Below are positions 34,680 to 45,039 of a stretch of 64,000 nucleotides of DNA, one piece after another. The stretch covers positions 2,113,001 to 2,177,000 of the forward strand of contig NC_132980.1 of NCBI RefSeq assembly GCF_047496725.1. Direction: 5' to 3'. Numbering within the stretch: position 1 is the first letter of the stretch; each line of letters opens with the position of its first letter. Below the pieces are notes generated by a model. The model searched no databases. It was given only the letters and a program-made list of their open reading frames with translations, and was not told the DNA's origin. The translations under genes and the position numbers were made by a program. This DNA comes from Anoplolepis gracilipes. Its lineage: Eukaryota > Arthropoda > Insecta > Hymenoptera > Formicidae.

Positions 34680-36660
34680 ATATTACAAATTGTTGTGTAA
34701 TAATAAAATTACTGCAAATTTATCACTTATTGGTAAAATTAAACATTTTACTTTTATATCTTTACAATCAAATGTTGCTATATTTGATGTTTCATGTATA
34801 TCAACGACTTTTATAGCTAAACTAAATGAAGGCTTTTCTATGAAATTTGATATATTTTGAAAAATTTTTCCAGTTATTTTTATGTTGTTACTTTCATTTT
34901 TATAAGTATTTGAAATAAGCATATAATTAGAATTTCTTAAAAGAACACAGTTATTTTCTTTGAGCTAGTGATATTGTAAAATTTTCAAGACATTTTTTTA
35001 TAATATCTATAAATTTTTCCATTTTCATTAATTATTAAAGAGTTGTCATCTTTTTCACGTAAATTAAACTTGTTAACAGATTTTAGCTTTCTATCTTCAA
35101 CAACTCTATTATATATTTGTTGTAAGGGATACTGTGCATACTTCATTTTTTTTTATCTGACTCATATAACTTTCGAATTTAAATGCACTAAAATTATCAA
35201 GTTTTCCAAATAATAATACATCATCGCAAAGATGCAAGAGATTATGCACGTTATATGTTCCTTACCATATATTTTTTTACTTTTCAATAAAATATCGAAT
35301 TAAAGATTTTGCATATGCATTAAGCCTAATACACTCTGATAAACATAAAATTCTTATAGCGATGTGTAAGCATAAAAAATGTTTATATTGAATATTAGGC
35401 AATTTCCCTTGCGTTGCAACAGGATCTGTATATAAAAGAAATTGTCTAAATTCTGTTGCTTTCCAATGTTCTACATCTTCTATAGGTCTTGTTAGACGAT
35501 AAAACTCCTCAGAGATATATTTTCGGAAAATTTTCATAGTTTTCGATATTGAATTTATATCATGATCATTTAATTTTAATTGACTTATTTCCTTTTTTCC
35601 AGTCCAAAACAATATAAGTGAATTCATAATACCAAGACATACTAAATGCATATAATCGAGTGGCACATTACTAACTAAAGCAATTCGTATCTTTTCTAAA
35701 GGAGTAGAACCTTTATGATGTTCTTGTTGTGAATATAAAGTAAAATTTTTTTTAGTTCTTAATGTGATATCAAGTTCTGAAAATGTCAGTTTGACTCTAA
35801 GATATTTACCCTTTTGCGTACATTTATTGCAACCAAAATACTATGAGATGTTATTGGTAGAACAAATGCTGTAGCAGGTGTATCACAAATAATTTTTTTA
35901 ATATTGGCCTAACAACTTTATTCTTTATAGTAATACCATTTTTTCTTAAAAACAAATATTTTTCCACAAATAAATTTAAAAAATCCATTACCGATTCTGG
36001 TTTTTTTAATCCATGATAAATACCGACAATAAAAGGTTCTGAAATTTCTAATAAATCAATTGACATTAAAATAAGCCAAAATTGACTCTTTGATGATTTG
36101 CTCAATGGTAAGCCATCAATATTAATTGTTAACGGTAAAATTTCTAAATTCTCTGTTAATGTATTTTTCATCTTTTCAATTATGCCTTTTTCAATAACTA
36201 AATTTATATATGCACCAGGTGGCATATTTACAATATTACATAATGAAGGAGTTTTTAGCAATGTTCTACAATCTTTTGGAACAAGCAAGTTTTCTGATTT
36301 CATTACTGATAATAATTTATTTGCAGAATTATGCAAGATATTATTTTTAATAATCCAATGAGCAATTTTATCTGCTAAGATAATTTTATTCTGCGACTTA
36401 TATATGTGTACCTTTATCATTAAAATGTATTGGTATAATTTCAGAAAAATTGCTAACTAAATTAATATTTTTATATCCATCGGTATTACTATTGTTTGTG
36501 TTTAAAATATTTTCATTAAACTTTTTATTATTAAAAGAGTGCTGTATTTTATTAACATGCAGTAGTTGTTCTCTTTTCTTAGCATAGTCATTATTAACAA
36601 TTCTACGGAAATGTCACTTGTAACCTTTAAAATTTCTTTTTTCTTCCGTTGTGATATCTA
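34680..36660 (-). pseudogene. CACTA/Plavaka-like transposase gene, second copy
   Basis: It is read on the minus strand from about 36650. An N-terminal part includes VNNDYAKKREQL. Next come AHWIIKNNILHNSANKLL, VPKDCRTLLKTPSL, LPLTINIDGLPLSKSSKSQF and VGIYHGLKKPESVMDFL. After a frameshift near 35870 follow CDTPATAF, KVNILES and PLDYMHLVCLGIMNSLILFW (35666 onwards), then YNVHNLLHLCDDVLLFGKLD and NFSAFKFESYM (about 35260-35165). The order equals that of the plus-strand relic at 7.1-13.6 kb, and here the gene is uninterrupted by other elements. At least three frameshifts or stops prevent translation. Confidence 0.65.
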
Positions 36661-36911
36661 GAATAAAAATAAAATATAAATAAATATTGCACAATAAAAG
36701 TAATCTATTTCGATGCATTCACATATTATATTGTAAACAAAAAAAGGTTATAAATTGAGATGTAATCGATTTTAGCGTTAGGGTCACTGATACAATTTTT
36801 GTAACTTCTCATTTACGGTATAAATAATAAGTGTTAGAAGATACATAATATATAAGAAATTTTTTTTATTATAAGTAATACTTCTATAATAATTAAGTAA
36901 TTTCTATACTT

Positions 36912-37425
36912 ATACAAGGTGAGGCATTTACATATATTGAGATGCTTAAATGTCTCAAAAACTATAAGAGTTATAAAAAAATGTTTTAAATAAAAGTTGT
37001 ATGGTTTCAAGGGGGATATAAGATGGCGCCACTGATTTGAACTTCAATAATTGTTTGAAGGTCATATAAAGGTCACCTTTAATTTCTTAAATGGAACCCC
37101 TCATTTTTCATTGCACATTTTTGTAGTTTATCTCGAGAGCTTTTTAAAACACTATAATAAAGTATTTTTTTATTAAGTACTTTTCGAGTTATAAGACTCA
37201 AAAATTGCAATATTTTGACATAAAATACAAAATATCTTGTAAAACATTCCGTTTTCGGTAATCTTATCTTAATACTTATGCACAGACTAATGAGAGGGAT
37301 CAATCGGTGTGAAAAAAACACAGTTGTCCTAAAGAAAAAAAATATGTAGCTGCTCGTTGCAAATTCATATTTTTTTCTTTAGGAAAACTATGTTTTCTTT
37401 ACACCAATTGAACCTTTCTTCTTTT
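36912..37425. mobile_element. Partial copy of the 25.9-kb TIR/foldback element
   Basis: It starts ACAAGGTGAGGCATTTACAT and then follows 25926-26400 closely, including AAAGTTGTATGGTTTCAAG.. and CAAAATATCTTGTAAAACAT. It ends in a short hairpin (AAGAAAAAAAATATG... with CATATTTTTTTCTTT). The right half of the element is missing. Confidence 0.7.
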
Positions 37426-37576
37426 TTTTGTTCGGAGTTTGATCGTGCCCGACCTGTCGACTCCAAGTATGATTCTCGCGCGTGATGAAATGAGATTTTC
37501 GATCGTTCCGAAATTCGGGAGTGCCGTCAAAGTATCGCGCGTAAAAGTGCAGGAGTGCCGTCCAAACTATCGCGCG

Positions 37577-37584
37577 TATAAAAC
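37577..37584 (+). promoter_or_regulatory. TATA box candidate
   Basis: GCGCGTATAAAACAATT lies in a CpG-rich block. It is about 80 bp upstream of the splice donor GGGTAAGT at 37666, leaving room for a short first exon. Confidence 0.45.
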
Positions 37585-37607
37585 AATTAATCCTGACGTA
37601 CCTGACA

Positions 37608-39655
37608 ATCTGAGAGGAGGAGGAAGTCTAGGAGAGGCATTCTGCATCGGCGGAGCATCCCTAGGGTAAGTATTATTTTTTATATAATAATTTTTATTAA
37701 TAGTGTACACGAATTAATTTGATTTATTTATTTAAATAATTTTAACAAGTGAGGTTCAGAGAGAAAAACTTTTAAATATATCCAATCAAAGTTTTTATTT
37801 AAAAAATAATTTTTTTATATTTATAAAAATATTTTATATTTATCTGTCTATTGTACACATCGAATATGAAATTTGGTAAGTACAATAATTATTTCTTGAA
37901 TATTAAATATTTTAAATGCTGCTATAATTTGGATTTTATATTTGCATGTTACAGAGAACGTAGCTTCAATGTCAACAACTCCGCTGCGCATCAGTATCGG
38001 TGAGTAACAAAAAAACTTTTATTTTAAAGCAACAGATTTGTGTAGAGATTTGTAAATAAAAATGTAGATTGTGGATAAATCTCTGTTGCTTTAACTCACG
38101 GACGGGGAAATAACTGCGCGTATATTGTGAACTCTTTAATTTTAAATTAATTTTAAATTATTAAAAAAAATTTCTTTTTGTACTTCAAGATAAAATTGTA
38201 CATTTGTTGTTAATATTCAATATAAAATTGTAATATAAAATAATATAAAATTGTATATTGTTTTTTATTCATTTTTTAAATTTGTGTTAAAATAGATATA
38301 CTATTTGTATAATGTTTTAAAAAAATTGAAAAAGGAAAAATATTTTTAAAACACTATAGTAAAGTATTTTTTCATTAAGTTTGTTTTGAGTTATGAGGCT
38401 TAAAAGTTACAATATTTTAACGTAAAATACAAAATATCTTGTAAAACATTCATGCTCCATTGAATCAAATACCAAAAATTCTCACATTCTTTTGGATAAC
38501 ATGTGTTAAAAATGATAAATATTTTAAAAAGTACGTCAAAACGGCCTTTAATACAAATGATATTTTATATATTATTTTATCAAAACGCACGTATACTTTT
38601 TCGATTAAAGTTATTTCGGGTCCAATAACAATAATAAACGGCTGCATTGTTCATGCAAGATTCATTTGGGACATTTTGTTTTGTTCATTAATACAGATTT
38701 GTTCAATATCTCCTGGTATCTAAAAAAAAAAAATATTAAAAAAATATTAAATTGCGTTTTACTAACATAAAAATTTAACAAATTATTACAATTATTATCT
38801 CTTAACTACAAATATTGATAATAAACATATATTATCGAGCTAACCTTGCAATGTACAAGAATGTCATCTCGGTTTTCAGAAACTGTAAGTTTCCACACTC
38901 TTCTGCGATCTGGAGATTTTATACTAATTTTCATTGATTTAAGAGCTAAAATAGCTATTAAAATCTAAATCTAAAGAACCGTTTTACTATCTATAAAGTT
39001 ATTGTATCAAATATTTAAAAAACATATAACAATCACCTTTCAATAGATAAATATTAATAGCTGAGCAAAAAAAAAGATCTAAATATTTACCTATATTCAC
39101 AGATTCCGATTGCATGAGAATCTCATTGAGTTGATCTCCTGTTGACAAATATTTTTTTAAAAGCTTGTAAATTTTTTAAAGTCTATGATGAAATTAATCT
39201 ATTTTTGCATCCCGAATATTTTCTATCAAAATCTCTTTCGATCTAAATATGTGCAAAAAAAATTAATCACCTACACATTTCATATATAAATGCAATTTAA
39301 TAATATAAATTCAGAATTTCTACACTTTCATGATTAGTATTTTTAACTTAAGCATATTATTACCAATACGTATCCGAAATTATTAAATTATTAAACGATT
39401 GATTACAACAGCTGTAGTTGAAGAAGAAGATGATAAAATGCAGTGTATCGTATACGTAAAGGATGTCAGAAACGAGAATGGCTTGCTAATATGCTCGGCG
39501 ACGATGCGAAAGAAAATTTAATCATTGAGACCTTGGATGCTGATTACGACGATATCGAATCTCTAAATAATCTAGATGTTAAAAATACTATACGATATGA
39601 AAAACATGTTAAGAATTGCGCATTACAAAATGTATTCAAAATATTTAACTGGTGA
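37608..39655 (+). CDS. Unrecognised multi-exon gene, model uncertain
   Basis: The proposed exon 1 runs from about 37608 to the donor at 37666. Exon 2 is 37955-37999 (acceptor TGCATGTTACAG, donor GTGAGT). It contains ATG at 37969 and encodes MSTTPLRISI, ending in phase 1. An acceptor at 39411 (GATTACAACAG) continues in phase as AVVEEEDDKMQCIVYVKDV to TAA at 39519-39521. An acceptor at 39443 would instead open the longer frame WLANMLGDDAKENLIIETLD, ending FKIFNW at 39655, with AATAAA at about 39691. Alternatively, exons 1 and 2 also share an open frame starting near 37439. No known domain was seen. CpG-rich exons in AT-rich surroundings and clean splice sites are the support. Confidence 0.35.
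38342..38460. mobile_element. Fragment of the 25.9-kb TIR/foldback family
   Basis: AAAACACTATAGTAAAGTAT..GAGTTATGAGGCTTAAAAGTT to CAAAATATCTTGTAAAACAT matches 37145-37246 and 26158-26255. If the gene model above is right, it lies inside an intron. Confidence 0.65.
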
Positions 39656-39986
39656 TCACAACGCCAGAAAGAATTGCAAGATTTGGAAAAATAAAATATT
39701 TAAACATTAATATGTTTTATCTCTTATTCCCCCCTCCTCATTCCCTTCCTCCCTCACGAGTCATTTAAGAATTTATTTTATCCGAGTATCGTCTCTCCCT
39801 TCTCCTAAAAATTTCAGAGCACTAAAGTATTCTAGAATCTCTCACCACATTTACCACTAATCTCCCCCACTACTTTGAATACGTGACGGGGTGTCACGTA
39901 TATTTGGTTCTTCATATTCGATTCTTCATACGGTCAGTGTTGCGTTAACCGTTCGTGAAAGTGGTCCACTTTTGAAATCTGGAAAT

Positions 39987-40376
39987 ATGTACTACGTCGA
40001 AAGAAACAGTGGCGGCCTCAGCAGAAGCATGAATAATTACGTACCGAGTCGTTATGAAACTCTATCGTTTGAGAACAAATGTGATAAGTAAGTTTTTGTT
40101 TAACTTCTTTCTATTTTTCACAAATTGTTTTTAAACTAATTTTATTTTTTATTTTTCTACAGCATTTCGTTGAAGCATCGTGCGATTCGTATACTAAGTA
40201 GACGATACGCATTGACAACCACGAAATTCAAATTCCTTGAAATTGGTATCAACGTGGGTTCACCGAGTTACGTGGAAATTGTCATAGGAGATCATCAAGG
40301 AAAGGAACTGATATTATCTCTTGAAACGTGGAAGGAACTCTATGAGCAACGTCGCAATATTCACGATTTACTGTGA
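39987..40376 (+). CDS. Unrecognised two-exon gene, 105 residues, with an in-frame continuation after TGA
   Basis: ATG at 39987 opens MYYVERNSGGLSRSMNNYVP. Exon 1 ends at 40087 in phase 2 (donor GTAAGT). Exon 2 starts at 40163 (acceptor TTTTTCTACAG) and continues in phase as ISLKHRAIRILSRRYALTT, then KFKFLEIGINVGSPSYVEIV and LETWKELYEQRRNIHDLL to TGA at 40374-40376. After that TGA the same frame stays open for 81 further codons (VGPLTVRVHTINDTK, FDLDQCIDVTFDRLV) to TAA near 40622. A single stop splitting an otherwise coding frame suggests a nonsense mutation or readthrough. Codon use and CpG content are unlike the intergenic DNA. No domain was recognised, and the frame has no transposon motifs. 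Confidence 0.5.
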
Positions 40377-40875
40377 AAGGACTCTAAAGATACCTATAAT
40401 TTTATAAGCGTTGGACCGCTAACAGTGCGAGTTCATACGATTAACGATACTAAACTTATAAGTCTCGAATCTTTAAACGTACGCATGATGATGATTGAAC
40501 CGACGTTACACCGTATGTTTGATCTCGATCAATGCATCGATGTAACCTTTGATCGATTGGTTAGATCACCGAGACAGTCGATACTAAGTTTACACAATTC
40601 TCCAATATCGCGTCCACTATAACGGATAATAAAGAAGTATCAAATGTAATACGCGCCAGCGACGCGTTCAATAAACATCAACTCGTCGATTGCGAACTGG
40701 CAGTTTTAGTTTTTAGTTACAATATGTAATAATAATAAAAAAAAAAATTAAAGAGAAGAATAAAGTTTTTTTTTTAATTTAAATCATGATATAATTTATT
40801 CGCACGCATTTCCCATCCGTGCTTCCTCCCACCCGTAAACAGTCCCAGTTCTCATACGTAGCTCGTTGCGGGGGA

Positions 40876-40883
40876 TGACGTCA
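40876..40883. promoter_or_regulatory. CRE-like palindrome TGACGTCA
   Basis: This is a perfect cAMP-response-element core within a GC-rich stretch between the two small-gene groups. A chance match cannot be excluded. Confidence 0.35.
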
Positions 40884-40919
40884 TGCTGGGAAGGGAGAAT
40901 GCGAAGCTAGGGGCCGCGA

Positions 40920-41240
40920 GAGAGTAAGCGCTAGGAAAGAAAGAGATAGCGCGAGGCGAAGGAGAGCGAGAGAGTAAACGCTAGGAAAGAAAGAGATAGC
41001 GCTACTTTAAGGCTAAGATGATGCGAGAACGCAAACAAAGAATTTTTTTTTTTATTAAATATTAACTTATTAACTTATTATATCTAATTATATCTAATAT
41101 ATGGAGAAAGAAGGATGGGATTGATGAAAAAGGCGCAAGTAAGCAATATACGTATTTATCATAAATATAATTTTTATTCAAGAAAGTGTGTGTGTGTTTA
41201 TTTACAAAAATCTGTGTGTATGTGTGTGTGGATAAAAATA
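40920..41240. repeat. Direct repeat, left copy (pair with 43688-44052)
   Basis: It contains two units of GCGAGGCGAAGGAGAGCGAG..AGTAARCGCTAGGAAAGAAAG, then GATGATGCGAGAACGCAAAC, the AT-rich TTAACTTATTAACTTATTAT and the (TG)n/GTTTATTTAC block. All recur in the same order 2.8 kb further on. It covers the 3' end of the gene at 41202-41859. Confidence 0.9.
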
Positions 41241-41859
41241 AAATAAAGTTAAAATCAGGGAGGCAGAAGGCGCAGCATCTCTGAAACAGAAAAAAAGAAC
41301 ATCTTTATTAGTATTTTAAAATATATTTAAAATTTGACTATATTATATAGAGATACTTACAATACGAGGTGCTCCTCTCCGAATAAGCTGCGGAGGTCAA
41401 ATATGTCCACCTGTATGTGAAGGTGTGCAGCATCTATTTTCCGGGCACGGGAGTCATCACGCCATAAATCCTCCCATTCTTCAGCCTCCTTTCGACTGGC
41501 CTGCACCCAGCGCACATTCTCCATGTGCGCGATGTTGATATATCCCGGGATGTGCTGGTGGGAACTATATTGGTAATGCTGTAAAAGATAAAAATGTATA
41601 CATATAAATATATTATAAATATATTATAAATATATTATAAAAGATAAAGCGTATAAAATAATAAAATAATAAAATAATAAAAAAAACTACTTACATCGTC
41701 GAATAAAACGTCCAGTAACGCTCGGAACAGAGCGCGAGCCACATTCTTCGCCCGACGAAGTGAACGGCGATGATATCGCCTATCAACCCATTCGGGAAGT
41801 ATCATGCGACGGTATCCCGACTCAAAAAGCGCATGCATGAATGCTACTACTTGCGACAT
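41202..41859 (-). CDS. Unrecognised three-exon gene, 153 residues
   Basis: ATG at 41859 starts MSQVVAFMHALFESGYRRMI, then LPEWVDRRYHRRSLRRAKNV. Exon 1 (41695-41859, 55 codons) ends in phase 0 with donor GTAAGT. Exon 2 (41361-41578) follows TTATCTTTTACAG and reads HYQYSSHQHIPGYINIAHME, then EEWEDLWRDDSRARK and VDIFDLRSLFGEEHLV, ending in phase 2 with GTAAGT. Exon 3 starts at 41280 after TTTTTCTGTTTCAG and reads LDAAPSASLILTLFYFYP to TAA at 41202, with AATAAA overlapping. All three junctions keep frame, which argues strongly for a real gene. It is GC-richer than its flanks and rich in Arg. No domain was recognised. The tail exon belongs to a duplicated block also used by the gene ending near 44000. 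Confidence 0.6.
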
Positions 41860-42109
41860 TTTTAGCTTTAGAAAATGAACTTTACTTCACTGGATCACAG
41901 ACAGACACTTTATGCCAGCTCCAACGAGAGCTAGGTAACGTCTCGGTAAAAAAGGGTAGGGGATGAGCATGGCATCAGTGATGCCAGAAGTCCGACGAGA
42001 ACAACGCACAACCACAAGCGAAAACAGCGTACGTGTGAGCTCGGCGCTTTGGCTAGCTTCGTATCATAGAAGGAGATAGAAAACGATATATCTGTCTTCT
42101 TTCTTCCTT

Positions 42110-42775
42110 TTAAAATTTCAATTTTTTTTGCAAGGAGGTGTTCGTGCTAATTGGTGACGTGGTTTCATTGGATCTTGCTGCAAAAAAAAACAAGCTATGA
42201 TTCAATATAAACAAAAACCTATAAAGAAAAATTATATTTCAAAATCATGATATTACTAACTTGTGTATCTTGACAGATCCAGGCTTTCTGCATCTTCCTC
42301 GTCTGCATCCTATGTTAAATAAAATTTTTTTTAATGTTATACAGACTAAGAAATTCTATAGATAAATAAATACCTGATTTTCACATATTTCTTTTCCGCA
42401 TTTACATGCGGCAGAACATTTCTGTTCTCTTTTGCGGCAGCCGCAGGTTTTATTAATGCAAGAAGTTTTGCATCGGCAGACATAATTTTTTTTGTCTGCC
42501 GTAGGTCTGCGCGTCGTGTTAGTCCTCTTAAAGGCATTCATAAAGTCGTTCATTTTTACCATTATATTATCGACTTTTTCTTCTAATTTTGTTAGTCTAC
42601 TTTCTACTTCTAAATCATCGGTTTGTGTACCGAGATCTCTAGTAAAAAAAAATTAAATTTTTATTAATAAATTTACAATTATGTAAGAAACAGACGTCAG
42701 GTCTGTAAAAATTAAATTTTTATTAATAAATTTACAATTATGTAAGAGAAGACGTTACTTGTTTCGAAGAGACAT
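42110..42775 (-). CDS. Small CXC-domain (tesmin/TSO1-like) protein, 3-4 exons
   Basis: Exon 1 is 42759-42775 (ATG, MSLRN, donor GTAACG). Exon 2 is 42374-42638 (acceptor TTTTTTACTAG, donor GTATTT). It encodes a coiled-coil-like KDLGTQTDDLEVESRLTKLE, then CRCKTSCINKTCGCRKREQK and CSAACKCGKEICENQ. Nine Cys in a C-x-C pattern match CXC zinc-binding domains, as in tesmin/TSO1 DNA-binding proteins and the tail of kinesin-4 chromokinesins. Exon 3 starts at 42309 and adds DADEEDAESLDLSRYT. It can stop at TAG 42256-42258 (111 residues) or splice at 42261 (GTTAGT) to an exon at 42110-42177 (132 residues). All phases agree. The kinesin motor is absent, so this is either a captured tail or an independent small DNA-binding protein. 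Confidence 0.65.
42650..42742. repeat. Tandem duplication of about 57 bp in an intron
   Basis: AATTAAATTTTTATTAATAA..ATTTACAATTATGTAAGA occurs twice, separated by CAGACGTCAGGTCTGTAAAA, within the first intron of the CXC gene. Confidence 0.85.
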
Positions 42776-43148
42776 TTCTTAACGAGCTTTAAACCACGAC
42801 TGATCTTCTCGGCTTACGCAGGAGGCAGGAGCCCGCTGTTATTCTCACATTCCTCAGTTTTTCACCTGAGATATATGAGACACGTGTTCAAGCAAACAAG
42901 GTGTTTGCTTGAATACGTGTTTCGAATTTCGATATCTCGAATTTGGCGGTTTTGATAATAATTATTCCGTTAAAATTTTACAATTATATATACATTTTTT
43001 TGAAATAATAAAATGCATTTTAATTCTATATATACGAATATATATTCCCTCATAATATATGCTAAAGTGGAAAAAGATCACGCGCAGCTAATAATATCTA
43101 ATAAAACATTAATAAATCTATTATATGTTTCGTACTTTTGAGATCCAC

Positions 43149-43151
43149 ACA

Positions 43152-43182
<31 letters not shown>

Positions 43183-43187
43183 GCGAG
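43149..43187. repeat. (CA)n(CG)n tract, Z-DNA-prone
   Basis: A run of alternating CA passes directly into alternating GC for about 18 bases. Uninterrupted purine-pyrimidine alternation of this length with a CG core is among the strongest Z-DNA-forming sequences. Confidence 0.9.
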
Positions 43188-43229
43188 AATTAGTATCATA
43201 AATAAATAAATATAAGTTTCATGGTATAA

Positions 43230-43233
<4 letters not shown>

Positions 43234-43289
<56 letters not shown>

Positions 43290-43300
43290 CATATATATAT
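43234..43300. repeat. (TA)n microsatellite
   Basis: About 65 bases of almost pure TA, interrupted once, able to extrude as a cruciform, lie 50 bp from the CG tract. Confidence 0.95.
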
Positions 43301-43687
43301 TCCAATAAAATAACCAATAAAGAGATATCTTGTAAAATAATTAATTTAAATATGGCGCGCATACAACATATAACTTCCGATGTTTGGCTATATATGGCGG
43401 ATTATCTTAACCTAATCTCTGGTCTTAACTCTTACTAGAGGAACTCTAGGAATGACATAAGAGCTAGTACAAATGCCTACTCTTCACAACTAATAAAAAA
43501 AAATAAAAGCTAACGTGAATTTTATGGAGTCCCCGGCTATAAATCAATCATGCGTTTTTGCACCTTTAAAAACGGCCCGACCTGTTCGTCGCAGCGTCAA
43601 CCAAAAATTTCTATTCTAAACTTTATGCCAGCACCAGCGAAGGGACCGTAAAAGAGAAAGAGAGCCAACACCTAAAAGTTAGATAGT

Positions 43688-44052
43688 GCGAGGCGAAGGA
43701 GAGCGAGAGAGTAAGCGCTAGGAAAGAAAGAGATAGCGCTACATTAGAAATAACGTAAGGTTTAGGGATCGTGAAAGAGCGAGGCGAAGGAAAGCGAGAG
43801 AGTAAGCGCTAGGAAAGAAAGAGATAGCGCTACATTAAGGCGAAGATGATGCGAGAACGCAAACAGAGAATTTTTTTTATATTGAATATTAACTTATTAA
43901 CTTATTATATCTAATTATATCTAATATATGGAGGAAGAAGGATGAGATTGATGAAGAAGGCGCAAGTAAGCAATATACGTATTTATCATAAATATAATTT
44001 TTATTCAAGAAGGTGTGTGTGTTTATTTACAAAAATCTGTGTGTGTGTGTAT
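43688..44052. repeat. Direct repeat, right copy (pair with 40920-41240)
   Basis: The same order of units as the left copy, with one 45-bp unit displaced by about 60 bp of inserted sequence (43743-43796). It covers the shared 3' exon end (ACAGATTTTTGTAAATAAAC on the minus strand). Confidence 0.9.
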
Positions 44053-44571
44053 GTGAATTTAAAAATAAAAAAACGATATAAAAAAAATATATAAAAGACT
44101 GTATGACGATGGTCGAGCGGTACGGCACGACGGCAATTGCTGCTACGAGGCGCTGGAGGGGATGACCGGGCGGTGGTGGTGGCGTCCAGGTAGGGCTTTT
44201 GAATAACAAAAAAAAAATTATTAATATTTTCATAATTTGAAAAAGAATACTTACACATCAAAGATTACTTACAATTATTGATCGGAATCAGTATCAGAAT
44301 CTGGATGATTATCGATGACATGTTGTAGATACAACATGTTATCGATATGTTGACGGATTTCTCGATGGATTTCTTGCAACTGCTCAGGACATGCTTGCCG
44401 ATTTCCGCCTGGTAAACAACAATTCTTGCAAGGTTTTCCCCTTAGTCTATCGTTTTCATTAGTCCATATATAAGTTTGTAGATTGGAGATCACGGTTGAA
44501 GAATTTTTTATACCAAGTTCGCGATTTCGTTGAAACTGCACCACCGCATTCAATAGTTTTTTGCTCACCAT
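44001..44571 (-). CDS. Unrecognised 98-residue protein with spliced 3' untranslated region
   Basis: ATG at 44571 begins MVSKKLLNAVVQFQRNRELG. The protein has a small Cys cluster (CKNCCLPGGNRQAC) and a helical EQLQEIHREIRQHIDNMLYL. It ends acidic, DSDTDSDQ, at TGA 44275. GTAAGT donors at about 44265 and 44248 and an acceptor (GTTATTCAAAAG) at about 44193 lead into an exon with GTAAATAAAC, the same 3' module as the gene at 41202. Coding character is good and the ORF ends just before the donor. No homologue was recognised. If the donor is used within a longer isoform, a Pro-rich tail would result. Confidence 0.5.
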
Positions 44572-44611
44572 TCTTCACAACATTTAGTCCTAGCAAATAT
44601 CTACAAAAAGT

Positions 44612-44823
44612 TTATTCCTGCGCACAAAAACGGCACACACTACATGCTATTATTTGGCACAGTGAATGTCCACAGTTATTGCACGAGTTCCAAATGTGAT
44701 GAATATATTGTCCAGTTTCATGTTTGTACACAATTTTACCATGTGTATATGAGTCTTGAACTTCAATAAAACACCCAGAACAAAATTTCTCACTATTTTC
44801 TTCGTCGTCGTCGTACTTTTTCA
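44612..44823 (-). CDS. Cys-rich protein exon, 5' end missing
   Basis: An acceptor-like ATATATTTTATTAG precedes the exon at 44823. The frame reads KKYDDDEENSEKFCSGCF, IHHIWNSCNNCGHSLCQIIA and CSVCRFCAQE to TAA. Paired Cys (CSGC, CNNC, CSVCRFC) plus His suggest a zinc ribbon or similar metal-binding fold. No ATG lies in the exon, so an upstream exon is expected, but errantivirus sequence begins within about 15 bp on that side. The gene is probably cut by that insertion. It lies 40 bp upstream of the 98-residue ORF on the same strand, so both may be one transcript. Confidence 0.4.
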
Positions 44824-45039
44824 CTAATAAAATATATGACTCCCCCTTCCCGTAACATCAGATCCCTCGCGCCTCCCAGATACCCCCGCCCCCACATCCC
44901 CCTCGAGCCCCATGGGATAGAATCCCCCCTATATCACTACTGAAGGGAAAAGACAAAGAAGACCGGCGATCGAATATTACGTCACACATATGCGACCAGC
45001 ACCACATACATATGCAGAACTGGACTTAGTCGAATTACC

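Noticed and set aside
37439..37665. Reading the CpG-rich block as a 76-residue coding exon
   Set aside because: A TATA box lies inside it, which favours promoter plus short first exon. The frame does continue in phase into exon 2, so this is kept as an alternative in that gene's entry.
42374..42638. Calling the CXC gene a kinesin-4
   Set aside because: Only the CXC tail is present; no motor or stalk is encoded nearby, so the name would mislead.
43098..43292. Minus-strand ORF rich in Tyr-Ile and Cys-Val
   Set aside because: It is entirely a translation of the TA and CA/CG repeats.
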